A stretch of DNA of 64,000 bases from Actibacterium lipolyticum. GTDB taxonomy: Bacteria; Pseudomonadota; Alphaproteobacteria; Rhodobacterales; Rhodobacteraceae. The DNA is taken from NCBI RefSeq assembly GCF_900184935.1, contig NZ_FXYE01000002.1:1240001-1304000 (forward strand). The letters are read 5' to 3'. A program made the translations under genes and the position numbers. Every line of letters begins with the position of its first letter. Within the stretch, counting starts at the first letter, position 1. Under the pieces are notes generated by a model. That model was not told where the DNA came from. It saw only the letters and a list, made by a program, of their open reading frames with translations, and did no database searches. Of the stretch, positions 16,930-25,024 are shown piece after piece.

Positions 16930-18570
16930 TTACTTAAAGATCGAATCCGCCATCAGGCGCACCACGGTTTCCTGGTTCAGATAACCAGTCACCGTAATCT
17001 GGCGGGCCGTCTGATAGCGGCGGATCGCGCGGCGAGTCTTATCATCGAACACGCCGTCAACCGCGCCGGGTTTCAGCCCCAGCGCCTGAAGCCGTTCTTC
17101 GATCAAACGGCGGGTGCCAGAGTTCAGGCGCAGGTTCTGTTCGATCCGTTCTGCCCGGGCAATCTCATCGGCGTTCTGATCTGCCTGCGTCATCTCGGCG
17201 ATGCGGGCTTTGGCGTCTTCGGCAAAGGCGCCGCTTGGCATTGCCGTCAGATAATCGCGATAGGCCGCTTCGGTATTGGCCTGCACCGCAACATCCCACG
17301 CCGCGCGATCCTGTGCGGCGGCCTCGGCGCGCTTGCCTTCGTCAATAACGGCCAGACGTTCTTGGGCGACTTCGGCGAAGACCCCGTCGGGATAACGTTT
17401 CAGATACACACGCAGGCCCGCCTCGTCCCCGGCGGCACCAGTTTCCGCCCAATAGGCCCGGTCCTGTCGTTCTTGTTCAACCCGGCGGGCTTCTGCCTCT
17501 GCTTCCAGTTCTGCGGCACGTTTTTCGGCCTGCGCATCAAGCCGCGTCAGTTGATCACGCGTCAGATAGCTGGTCGCATCAAAGGCGTTTTCCTGCTGCC
17601 ACTTGGTGATGGCCCCGCGCGATCCTGGCCCGAAAATTCCGTCGATGCCACGGGGGTTGTAATCAAGGATGGACAGGTCCCGCTGAATTTCACGGCGCTG
17701 ATCACGATTGAGGTTCAGCGCCTCTTCCGCCAACCGCGCGGCACGGTTGGGTTCGGCGCGGATTTCTTCGATCTTGGCCTGCGCCAGCGCCGCGTGTTCA
17801 CCATCAGGATAACGTTTCAAATAGGCCGCATACCCATCCTCAGAGTCTTGGGCGACGGTGGCGTCCCAATACGCCATCTCTGCCGTATCATCGGTTGCCA
17901 CTGGCGCCGGTTCAGCGATGTCTTTTGCGATGAAAACCCGGTCTTGCGGGATATACCCCGAACCAACCAACCCCGCATTGAACGCGGATGAGGTCAGCGC
18001 AGTTCCCGGAACCGCCAGCCGATCTTCCGCAAAACGAGCGACCGCGCGGGGGCCGCCTTGATACACGGTCACTCCATGCGGCACATCCATATTACCGATT
18101 CCTTCGCGCAGGTACGGGCCTTGCGCGTCGTCGTCATCATCGGCCCCCAACAGCAAAATCGCCTGCCCCTGGTGCTGGGACAGCACGGTCAGCACTGTCG
18201 AAATCGGCAGCGCGGTCTGGGGCAGAGTCGCAAGGTTGGGTGTTTCGGAATCCACGGGCAGCAACCAAGCATCCCGGTCCGAGTGGACAAAGAGGCCGGA
18301 CAAAACAACGACAACCCGCTGGGCGTCACCCGCACGTTCAACGAATTCAGCCAGCGACGCGGCGATATCTGTCGCTGTCGCATCGGCACGGACGACCGTA
18401 TCAAACGGCAGCTTGGCAAAGGCATCGACCGCATCCGCCGCGTCTTCACCGCCCCGAACATCGCTAAAGTTGTCATAGTCTTCGTTGCCGACAATATAGG
18501 CCAGATCGGCGGCGAAAAGCGGGCTGCTTAGCAGGATTGCAGCGGTGGTGGTCATCAGAATGCGGCGCAT
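16930..18570 (-). CDS. Secreted caspase-fold (pseudo-protease) protein with three short repeats and two peptidoglycan-binding domains
   Basis: 546 residues. Signal peptide (MRRILMTTTAAILLSSPLFA). Residues about 22-220 resemble the C14/caspase p20 fold: LAYIVGNEDYDNF..., VVVVLSG..., WLLPVDSE. Where an active enzyme has SGHG this one reads SGLF (residues 91-94), and the strand that should end in D-A-C reads ILLLGADDDD (138-147), so both the catalytic His and Cys appear lost. Then come a peptidoglycan-binding-type domain (about 283-345: IDGIFGPGSRGAITKWQQ), three roughly 45-residue repeats with YLKRYPDG or YLTAMPSG, one before and two after it, and a second C-terminal domain (VDGVFDDKTRRAIRRYQ). 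Likely a periplasmic wall-bound scaffold or sensor. Confidence 0.75.
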   Translation of the reverse strand: MRRILMTTTAAILLSSPLFAADLAYIVGNEDYDNFSDVRGGEDAADAVDAFAKLPFDTVVRADATATDIAASLAEFVERAGDAQRVVVVLSGLFVHSDRDAWLLPVDSETPNLATLPQTALPISTVLTVLSQHQGQAILLLGADDDDDAQGPYLREGIGNMDVPHGVTVYQGGPRAVARFAEDRLAVPGTALTSSAFNAGLVGSGYIPQDRVFIAKDIAEPAPVATDDTAEMAYWDATVAQDSEDGYAAYLKRYPDGEHAALAQAKIEEIRAEPNRAARLAEEALNLNRDQRREIQRDLSILDYNPRGIDGIFGPGSRGAITKWQQENAFDATSYLTRDQLTRLDAQAEKRAAELEAEAEARRVEQERQDRAYWAETGAAGDEAGLRVYLKRYPDGVFAEVAQERLAVIDEGKRAEAAAQDRAAWDVAVQANTEAAYRDYLTAMPSGAFAEDAKARIAEMTQADQNADEIARAERIEQNLRLNSGTRRLIEERLQALGLKPGAVDGVFDDKTRRAIRRYQTARQITVTGYLNQETVVRLMADSIFK

Positions 18571-18621
18571 GGAATTCTCCCCTTGTTGGAAAGGAAACGC
18601 CTGCGATGCCGGTCAGGTTCC

Positions 18622-19839
18622 TCAGGCGTTGTAATCGCGTTGGTCGTCGATCACCTTACCATCGTTGGGAAGGCTTCCCGGATCAACTATTTCCACACGA
18701 CCCTTCATTTTCAATACCGCCGCAACACTGGCAGCATAAGCCGACGGATCGGTGGCATCGGTTTCGACCTGCACTGTCATGACATCCATCTCTCCGTCAC
18801 GCGTGGCGATTACGCGCGCGCGGCTGATTTCGTCATGCTTGGCGACAAGCGCGGCAACTTGTTCGGGGCGCACGAACATGCCCTTGATCTTGGTCGTCTG
18901 GTCGGCGCGCCCCATCCAGCCCTTGATACGGGTGTTGGTGCGACCACAGGGGCTTTCGCCAGCCATAACGGCCGACAAATCACCCGTCGCAAAACGGATC
19001 AGCGGATAGTCAGGGTTCAGGGTCGTCACGACAACCTCGCCCACCTCGCCGTCGGCGACTGGGTTACCGGTGCCCGGAGTGACGATTTCCACGATCACCC
19101 CCTCATCGACGATCATCCCCTCCATCGCGGGGCTTTCATAGGCGATATTACCCAGATCGGCGGTTGCATAGCATTGAAGACAAGCGATCCCGCGATCCAC
19201 GTAATACTGTCGCAACGACGGGAAAAGAGCGCCGCCCCCGACAACCGCAGTTTTGAAGAAATTCGGAAGGCCGGCCTCGTCCATCTTTTCAAGGATCAGC
19301 TTCAGGTAATCGGGCGTGCCAGCATAGGCGGTGCACCCGATTTCAGCGGCAGCCGTCGCCTGAAGTTCGGTCTGGCCGGTTCCGGCAGGCAATACAGTGG
19401 CCCCAACCGCACGCGCGCCGTTTTCAAAGATCATACCAGCAGGCGTCAGATGATAGCCAAAGCAATTCTGAACGATATCGCCCGCGCCAATCCCTGCCGC
19501 GTTCAGGAACCGCCCCATGCGCCACCAATCATTGGTGGTCATGCCGGGTTCGTAAATTGGGCCGGGTGACTGAAACACATGATGAAAGCCGCTTAACGGC
19601 CCGGTAAAGCCGCCCAACGGTTGGGTTTGCTGCTTTTGCACCAGTTCCGCTTTGCGCAGAACCGGAAGTTCGGCCAAGGACGCCGGGTCGGTGATACCGT
19701 TGGCATCCACACCGCCAAGACTGTCGGCATACCCCGGCAACGCCTGCGCACGCGCGATTTGACGCGAAAGGGCAACCGCAATATCCGCCGCCCGAGCATC
19801 CGCGCTTCGGGTTTCGAGATCATCGAAATAATCTGCCAT
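18622..19839 (-). CDS. Phenylacetate-CoA ligase family protein (PaaK-like adenylate-forming enzyme)
   Basis: 405 residues, close to PaaK length. ANL-superfamily features: YAGTPDYLKLILEKMDEAG, LQCYATADLGNIAYE, VVTTLNPDYPLIRFATGDLS and GWMGRADQTTKIKGMFV (hinge and C-terminal domain), with a late GRVEIVDPG. It should activate an aromatic or other carboxylic acid to its CoA thioester. The ATG at 19839 has AGGAC upstream; the longer frame adds an unrelated leader. It is the last gene of a minus-strand cluster with an ABC importer and a second CoA ligase, implying that the imported acid is its substrate. The acid itself cannot be deduced. Confidence 0.85.
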   Translation of the reverse strand: MADYFDDLETRSADARAADIAVALSRQIARAQALPGYADSLGGVDANGITDPASLAELPVLRKAELVQKQQTQPLGGFTGPLSGFHHVFQSPGPIYEPGMTTNDWWRMGRFLNAAGIGAGDIVQNCFGYHLTPAGMIFENGARAVGATVLPAGTGQTELQATAAAEIGCTAYAGTPDYLKLILEKMDEAGLPNFFKTAVVGGGALFPSLRQYYVDRGIACLQCYATADLGNIAYESPAMEGMIVDEGVIVEIVTPGTGNPVADGEVGEVVVTTLNPDYPLIRFATGDLSAVMAGESPCGRTNTRIKGWMGRADQTTKIKGMFVRPEQVAALVAKHDEISRARVIATRDGEMDVMTVQVETDATDPSAYAASVAAVLKMKGRVEIVDPGSLPNDGKVIDDQRDYNA

Positions 19840-19876
19840 CAGGCTGTCCTTTTTAACATTGAAACCGACGGGTTCA

Positions 19877-20701
19877 TCACGACAGCCAACGCTTGCGGCG
19901 ACGGTAAGAACGCACATCGCGGAAGCTTTTGCGCCCTTCTTCGGACACGCCAAGATAGAACTCTTTCACGTCGGGGTTTTCACGCAACTCGGCCGCGGGG
20001 CCGTCCATCACGATACGTCCGCTTTCAAGGATGTACCCGTAATGCGCATATCGCAGTGCGACGTTGGTATTCTGTTCGGCCAGAAGGAAGGTCACACCTT
20101 CCTGTTCGTTCACCGATTTCACGATCTCAAAAATCTGTTCGACAAGCTGCGGGGCCAGTCCCATGGACGGCTCGTCCAGCAAAATCGTTTCAGGCCGGGA
20201 CATCAGCGCGCGGCCAATCGCCGTCATCTGCTGTTCACCGCCCGAGGTATAGCCAGACTGACTTTTGCGCCGCTCTTTCAGGCGCGGAAAATAGGAATAG
20301 ACCATTTCAAGATCCGCTGCGATCGCGCCGCGCCCGTCACCACGGGTATATGCGCCGGTCAAAAGGTTCTCTTCCACGGTCAGGTGTTCGAAACAGTGAC
20401 GGCCTTCCATCACCTGAATGACACCTTTTTTCACAAGGTCAGACGGGTTCAGATCCTGCACGCGTTCGCCACGATAGCTGATCGTTCCTTTTGTCACCTC
20501 GCCCCGTTCGGAACGAAGAAGGTTGGAAACCGCTTTCAACGTGGTCGTCTTACCCGCGCCGTTGCCGCCCAAAAGCGCGGTGATCCCGCCCTTGGGCACG
20601 CTAAGCGATACGCCCTTCAGCACAAGGATCACGTGATTATAGATCACCTCAATATTGTTGACCTCAAGCAGCGTCTCTTTGGTCTGTCCGGTGTCAAGCA
20701 T
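19877..20701 (-). CDS. LivF-type ABC transporter ATP-binding protein
   Basis: 274 residues. Walker A GGNGAGKTTT, signature TSGGEQQM, Walker B TILLDEPSMGL and switch His region LLAEQN. One of two ATPases that drive the branched-chain-type importer encoded just upstream. It carries a basic C-terminal tail of about 25 residues (RSYRRRKRWLS) that is longer than in E. coli LivF. It follows the binding-protein gene after a strong 10-bp hairpin, which may lower its expression relative to the binding protein. Confidence 0.95.
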   Translation of the reverse strand: MLDTGQTKETLLEVNNIEVIYNHVILVLKGVSLSVPKGGITALLGGNGAGKTTTLKAVSNLLRSERGEVTKGTISYRGERVQDLNPSDLVKKGVIQVMEGRHCFEHLTVEENLLTGAYTRGDGRGAIAADLEMVYSYFPRLKERRKSQSGYTSGGEQQMTAIGRALMSRPETILLDEPSMGLAPQLVEQIFEIVKSVNEQEGVTFLLAEQNTNVALRYAHYGYILESGRIVMDGPAAELRENPDVKEFYLGVSEEGRKSFRDVRSYRRRKRWLS

Positions 20702-20734
20702 CTGATGGCGTCCTGCTTAGATGAATTTAGAAGT

Positions 20735-20760
20735 CGCCCCCGGCCCTAAAGCCGGGGGCG
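20735..20760 (-). terminator. Intercistronic stem-loop between binding-protein gene and LivF-type gene
   Basis: CGCCCCCGGC (20735-20744) pairs perfectly over 10 bp with GCCGGGGGCG (20751-20760), loop CCTAAA. On the minus strand it follows the binding-protein stop by about 8 bases and lacks a T-run, so it is probably a leaky terminator or 3'-end stabiliser that favours binding-protein mRNA. Confidence 0.7.
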
Positions 20761-20767
20761 GGTGTAC

Positions 20768-22051
20768 TTAGTTACAACCCGGAGTGATGTTGTTTTCCGC
20801 GGCATAGGCCTCGCTGTCGGCATCGATCAGCGGCTGGATAACATCCATGTCCGATCCACCGAATTCCGAGATCAAGCTCCACGTTTTGGCCGAAGCATCC
20901 CATTGCTGGATCGCACCGGTGCCCGGACCGCCGTGGTTTTCACAGCTAACCGCAAACGCCGGACCGAAGTTTGGCATGCCCAGTTCGGCCATGCGGGCTT
21001 CGGTGATTTCCAACGCTTCCATCCCGTCGCGCATCATTGCCGGCGTGATGTCAGGCGTACCGTGGATTTCCTGTGCCTTACGGGCAGCTTCCGCCAACAG
21101 CATGGCTGCGTAAAAACCGCGGTTGTAAAGTGCGGTACCGATGTTGTTGGCAGCACCCGCCGCCTTACCGGCATCAACCAGATGGGTTTTCACTTCGTCG
21201 AAGACTGGGAAGTCAGTACCAACATTGTGGAACGTCACAGCCTTATAGCCATTGGACGAGTCGCCAGCCGGGGTCACGTCATGTTCGCCACCTGACCACC
21301 AAACGCCAACAAAGTTTTCCATTGGGAAGCGGATGTTTGCGGCTTCCTGAATGGCAACCTGATTCATCACGCCCCAGCCCCACATCAGAACATAGTCAGG
21401 CTTGTCACGACGGATCTGAAGCCACTGCGATTTCTGCTCTTGGCCGGGGTGATCGACCGGGATCGCCTTCAGTTCGAAACCGTGCTTCGCGGCCAGCTCT
21501 TCCAGCGTGCGGATCGGCTCTTTGCCGTAGGCGGAGTTGTGATAGACCAGCGCAACCTTCTTACCCTTGATGTCGCCACCGTTGATGTCCAACAGGTGGT
21601 TCACCGCCAACGAAGCCGCGTTCCAATAGTTGGCAGGGAAGTTAAAGACGTTCGAAAACACCTTGCCGTTCGCAGCCGAAGTCCGGCCATAGCCCGGCGT
21701 GTAAAGCGGAATACCGTCAGCAGTAACTTTCGGGATCAACTGATAGGTGATGCCGGTCGACAGTGGGTTATAGACCAACGCGCCTTCGCCCTTGGTCGAC
21801 TCGTAACATTCCACACCTTTTTCGGTGTTATAGCCGGTCTCGCATTCGATGACCTTTGTCATCACGCCGCCGATGCCGCCGTCACGTTCGTTCAGCAGGT
21901 TGAAATAGTCGGCATAGCCGTCAGCGTAAGGAATGCCGCCCGCAGCATAAGGGCCAGTACGGTATGACAGCGACGGGAACACAAGTTCCGCCATCACGGG
22001 GCTTGCGGCCATCACAGCCGTCAGTGCCAGAGTTGCCAGTTTCGTTTTCAT
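20768..22051 (-). CDS. Periplasmic substrate-binding protein, branched-chain amino acid type (LivK family)
   Basis: 427 residues. Sec signal peptide (MKTKLATLALTAVMAASPVMA), then a periplasmic type I binding-protein fold: LNERDGGIGG, VIECETGYNT and KVALVYHNSAYG are recognisable landmarks, with an even number of Cys that suggests disulfides. It captures the ligand for the LivHM/LivGF transporter. Divergence from amino acid binders and the two flanking CoA ligases argue for an organic acid ligand, but this is inference. GGGAGGAG upstream of the ATG is the strongest SD in the cluster, in line with high expression. Confidence 0.92.
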   Translation of the reverse strand: MKTKLATLALTAVMAASPVMAELVFPSLSYRTGPYAAGGIPYADGYADYFNLLNERDGGIGGVMTKVIECETGYNTEKGVECYESTKGEGALVYNPLSTGITYQLIPKVTADGIPLYTPGYGRTSAANGKVFSNVFNFPANYWNAASLAVNHLLDINGGDIKGKKVALVYHNSAYGKEPIRTLEELAAKHGFELKAIPVDHPGQEQKSQWLQIRRDKPDYVLMWGWGVMNQVAIQEAANIRFPMENFVGVWWSGGEHDVTPAGDSSNGYKAVTFHNVGTDFPVFDEVKTHLVDAGKAAGAANNIGTALYNRGFYAAMLLAEAARKAQEIHGTPDITPAMMRDGMEALEITEARMAELGMPNFGPAFAVSCENHGGPGTGAIQQWDASAKTWSLISEFGGSDMDVIQPLIDADSEAYAAENNITPGCN

Positions 22052-22091
22052 CGTTGGTCTCCTCCCAAGGATATCGATGTCGTTGTTCGTG

Positions 22092-22107
22092 CCGGGGTTT
22101 GCCCCGG
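22092..22107 (-). other. Small GC hairpin between LivM-type and binding-protein genes
   Basis: CCGGGG-TTTG-CCCCGG, perfect 6-bp stem in the 78-base gap just upstream of the binding-protein ATG on the minus strand. No T-run. It may block 3'-5' decay of the upstream message. Confidence 0.4.
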
Positions 22108-22129
22108 TCTGTTCATTTCCGGCCCCGCC

Positions 22130-23206
22130 TTAGTGCGGGAAGGGCCACAACCTTAGTTTCTCTTTCGCAAGCCGCCACAGCTGTGCCAGCCCGTGCGGCT
22201 CGGCGATCAAGAAGATGACGATCAGCGCGCCCACGATCATGAAATCCAGATGCGCGGCCAAATCGGTGGGCCAGCCCAACTGACCAACCAGCACGTTCTT
22301 CAGAAGAACCGGCATCAGCACCATAAACGCCGCCCCAGCGAACGACCCAAAGATCGAACCCAACCCGCCAATAATCACCATGAACAGGATCAAGAACGAT
22401 TTCTGAATGCCGAACACCTCGCCCACCTCAACGGCGCCAAGGTAGACGCTGAAAAACAGCGCACCGGCGACTCCGATAAAGAAGGACGAAACGGCAAAGG
22501 CTGTCAGCTTGGCCTTCAGCGGGTTCACCCCGATGATTTCGGCGGCGATATCCATGTCGCGGATCGCCATCCAGCTGCGCCCGATGGTGCCGCGCGTCAG
22601 GTTCCGCGCGACCCATGCCAGAACCACCACGAAACACAGGCAGATCAAGTATTTTGCCCAGGCTTCCGTGTTGGGGCCGGTCACGGCAATACCAAACACT
22701 GTACGCTCTGGCGCAGAGATCTGGCCCGAAGCCGAGTTATTATAAAACCACGGCACCTTGTTAAACAGCCACACAAGGAAGAACTGCGCCGCCAGTGTTG
22801 CCACCGCCAGATAGAACCCCTTGATCCGTAGACTGGGCAGGCCGAACAAGGCACCAACGCCCGCCGTAATGAACCCAGCGCCGATCACGTGGAATACGAT
22901 GCTGATCTCAGGAAAACCGGTCATCAGCTTGTAGCAGGCATAAGCCCCCACAGCCATGAAACCACCCGTGCCAAGGCTAACCTGCCCGCAATAGCCGGTC
23001 AGGATGTTCAGCCCAATCGCCGCGATGGCATAGATCAGGAACGGTACCAGAACTGCGTTCGCCCAATAATCGTCGATGATAAATGGGATCACCCCGAACG
23101 CCACCGCCAGCACGGCATAGTAACGCCAACGGTCAAACTTGATCGGGAAGGTCTGGCTGTCGTCCGTGTAGGACGTTTTGAAATCGCCTGCTTCGCGGTA
23201 AAACAT
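22130..23206 (-). CDS. LivM-type ABC transporter permease
   Basis: 358 residues with about eight to ten membrane segments and the LivM landmarks LNILTGYCGQVSLGTGGFMAVGAY and the EAA-like cytoplasmic loop GRSWMAIRDMDIAAEIIGVNPLKAK. Pairs with the LivH-type permease to form the channel. Its N-terminus carries about 28 polar residues before the first helix. It starts 3 bases after the LivH stop with AGAGGG upstream, so translation is coupled. Confidence 0.95.
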   Translation of the reverse strand: MFYREAGDFKTSYTDDSQTFPIKFDRWRYYAVLAVAFGVIPFIIDDYWANAVLVPFLIYAIAAIGLNILTGYCGQVSLGTGGFMAVGAYACYKLMTGFPEISIVFHVIGAGFITAGVGALFGLPSLRIKGFYLAVATLAAQFFLVWLFNKVPWFYNNSASGQISAPERTVFGIAVTGPNTEAWAKYLICLCFVVVLAWVARNLTRGTIGRSWMAIRDMDIAAEIIGVNPLKAKLTAFAVSSFFIGVAGALFFSVYLGAVEVGEVFGIQKSFLILFMVIIGGLGSIFGSFAGAAFMVLMPVLLKNVLVGQLGWPTDLAAHLDFMIVGALIVIFLIAEPHGLAQLWRLAKEKLRLWPFPH

Positions 23207-23209
23207 GCC

Positions 23210-24196
23210 TCAAACCCTCTCGATGATTTTTTCGCCAAACAGGCCCTGCGGCCGGAAGACGAGGAACAGAAGCGCCAGCACATAGGCGAACCAGTTTTCA
23301 GTCGCGCCGCCGATCATTGGGCCGATGGCAAATTCGAACAGCTTTTCACCCACGCCGATGATCAGCCCCCCCACAATCGCACCGGGGATCGACGTAAAGC
23401 CGCCCAGCATCAGAACGGGCAGTGCCTTCAACGCGATCAGGGAAAGGCTGAACTGCACCCCCGACTTCGCGCCCCACATGATACCCGCAACCAGTGCCAC
23501 GAACCCAGCGATGGACCAGACCAGCACCCAGATGAACCGCAGCGAGATGCCGACAGACAGTGCCGCCTGATGGTCATCGGCCACGGCCCGCAACGCGCGG
23601 CCCTGTTTGGAATATTGGCTGAACAACGTCAGGCTAATCACCAACAGCGCCGCAATCACGGTTGCCACGATATCCAGACGGTCGATGAAGAAACCGTATC
23701 CGAACCAGTTATAGGTCGTCGCATCGATGCTTTCCGAAATACCCTGCGGCAGGCCGACATCAAGCTTCTTGATTTCGGACCCCCACATCATGTCCCCGAA
23801 CCCTTCCATGAAATAGGCAAGGCCGATGGTCGCCATGAACAGGATGATCGGTTCTTGGTTCACGAGGTGCTTCAGAACGTATCGTTCAACGATAATCGCC
23901 AACAGGATCATCACCCCGATGGTCAGAATGATCGCCACGAAGGCGGGCAAGTGCCAGCCGAAGTGATGCACATCGGTCCCGAATATCGCGTTGATCAGAT
24001 GCGCAAATGGCACCTGCCCGTTTTGCAGCCCCACCAGCGTCAGCGCCGCAAACAGCGCCATCACGCCCTGGGCGTAGTTGAAAATTCCCGAGGCTTTGAA
24101 GATCAGCACAAAGCCCAGCGCCACAAGCGCATACATCACACCGGCCATCAGGCCGTTCAGCGTGACCTCTATCGCAAAGAGTAATTGGTCTGGCAT
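23210..24196 (-). CDS. LivH-type ABC transporter permease
   Basis: 328 residues, about eight membrane helices. LivH hallmarks: ALVALGFVLIFKASGIFNYAQG and the loop GRALRAVADDHQAALSVGI. Second channel subunit of the importer. GGGGAAG precedes the ATG, which lies 9 bases after the stop of the LivG-type gene. Confidence 0.95.
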   Translation of the reverse strand: MPDQLLFAIEVTLNGLMAGVMYALVALGFVLIFKASGIFNYAQGVMALFAALTLVGLQNGQVPFAHLINAIFGTDVHHFGWHLPAFVAIILTIGVMILLAIIVERYVLKHLVNQEPIILFMATIGLAYFMEGFGDMMWGSEIKKLDVGLPQGISESIDATTYNWFGYGFFIDRLDIVATVIAALLVISLTLFSQYSKQGRALRAVADDHQAALSVGISLRFIWVLVWSIAGFVALVAGIMWGAKSGVQFSLSLIALKALPVLMLGGFTSIPGAIVGGLIIGVGEKLFEFAIGPMIGGATENWFAYVLALLFLVFRPQGLFGEKIIERV

Positions 24197-24205
24197 CTGC
24201 TTCCC

Positions 24206-25024
24206 CTAATCGTGCGACACGCCAAGATAGGCGTCGATCACGTCTTGATTGTTGCGCACCTCATCAGGCGTGCCGTCCCCGATTTTCTTGCCGTAATCCA
24301 TCACGACGACGCGGTCTGACAGATCCATCACCACGCCCATGTCATGTTCGATAAGTGCAATTGTGGTGCCGAATTCGTCGTTCACATCCAGAATAAAGCG
24401 GCTCATGTCCTCTTTTTCCTCGACGTTCATGCCCGCCATGGGTTCATCCAGCAGCAAAAGCTTTGGCTCGGCGGCCAAGGCACGGCCCAGCTCAACCCGC
24501 TTTTGGAGGCCATAGGGCAACCGCCCTACTGGCGTCTTGCGGATCGCCTGAATTTCAAGGAAGTCGATGATCTTTTCCACCGCCTCGCGGTGTTCGCTTT
24601 CTTCCTTCTGGGCCTTACCCCACCACATGGCCTGTTGCGCCATGCTTGACTTCATGCGGGTCATTCGACCCGTCATCATGTTGTCCAGCGTGGACATGCC
24701 TTTGAACAACGCGATGTTCTGGAACGTCCGCGCGATGCCCTGTTGTGCCACCTGATACGGCTTCATCTGCGGGCGCTTGGAACCGTGGAACCAAACCTCG
24801 CCCTCGCTGGGGATATAGAACCCCGAGATGACGTTCAGCATCGATGATTTTCCGGCGCCGTTCGGCCCGATGATCGCGCGGATCTCACCCTCGCGGATAT
24901 CAAAACTGATATCTTTGATCGCCACCACACCGCCGAACCGCAGCGTGATGTTTTTCATCTCCATCATCGTGCCGCCGATTTTGCGACCATCAGCGGTGGT
25001 ATAGCCTTCGCTCATGTCTTTCAT
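24206..25024 (-). CDS. LivG-type ABC transporter ATP-binding protein
   Basis: 272 residues. Walker A GPNGAGKSSML, signature region LPYGLQKRVELGRAL, Walker B LLLLDEPMAGM and the LivG-specific C-terminal GTPDEVRNNQDVIDAYLG. Partner ATPase of the LivF-type protein. Its ATG overlaps the stop of the upstream acyl-CoA synthetase gene (ATGA), so enzyme and transporter are co-translated. A second ATG three codons in is also usable. Confidence 0.95.
   Translation of the reverse strand: MKDMSEGYTTADGRKIGGTMMEMKNITLRFGGVVAIKDISFDIREGEIRAIIGPNGAGKSSMLNVISGFYIPSEGEVWFHGSKRPQMKPYQVAQQGIARTFQNIALFKGMSTLDNMMTGRMTRMKSSMAQQAMWWGKAQKEESEHREAVEKIIDFLEIQAIRKTPVGRLPYGLQKRVELGRALAAEPKLLLLDEPMAGMNVEEKEDMSRFILDVNDEFGTTIALIEHDMGVVMDLSDRVVVMDYGKKIGDGTPDEVRNNQDVIDAYLGVSHD

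Noticed and set aside
16795-17991. 398-residue plus-strand open frame spanning the phaC end and the caspase-fold gene
   Set aside because: Overlaps two supported genes; no family features.
22889-24184. 431-residue plus-strand open frame across the permease genes
   Set aside because: Rich in His, Gln and Arg, the usual image of membrane-protein codons read backwards.
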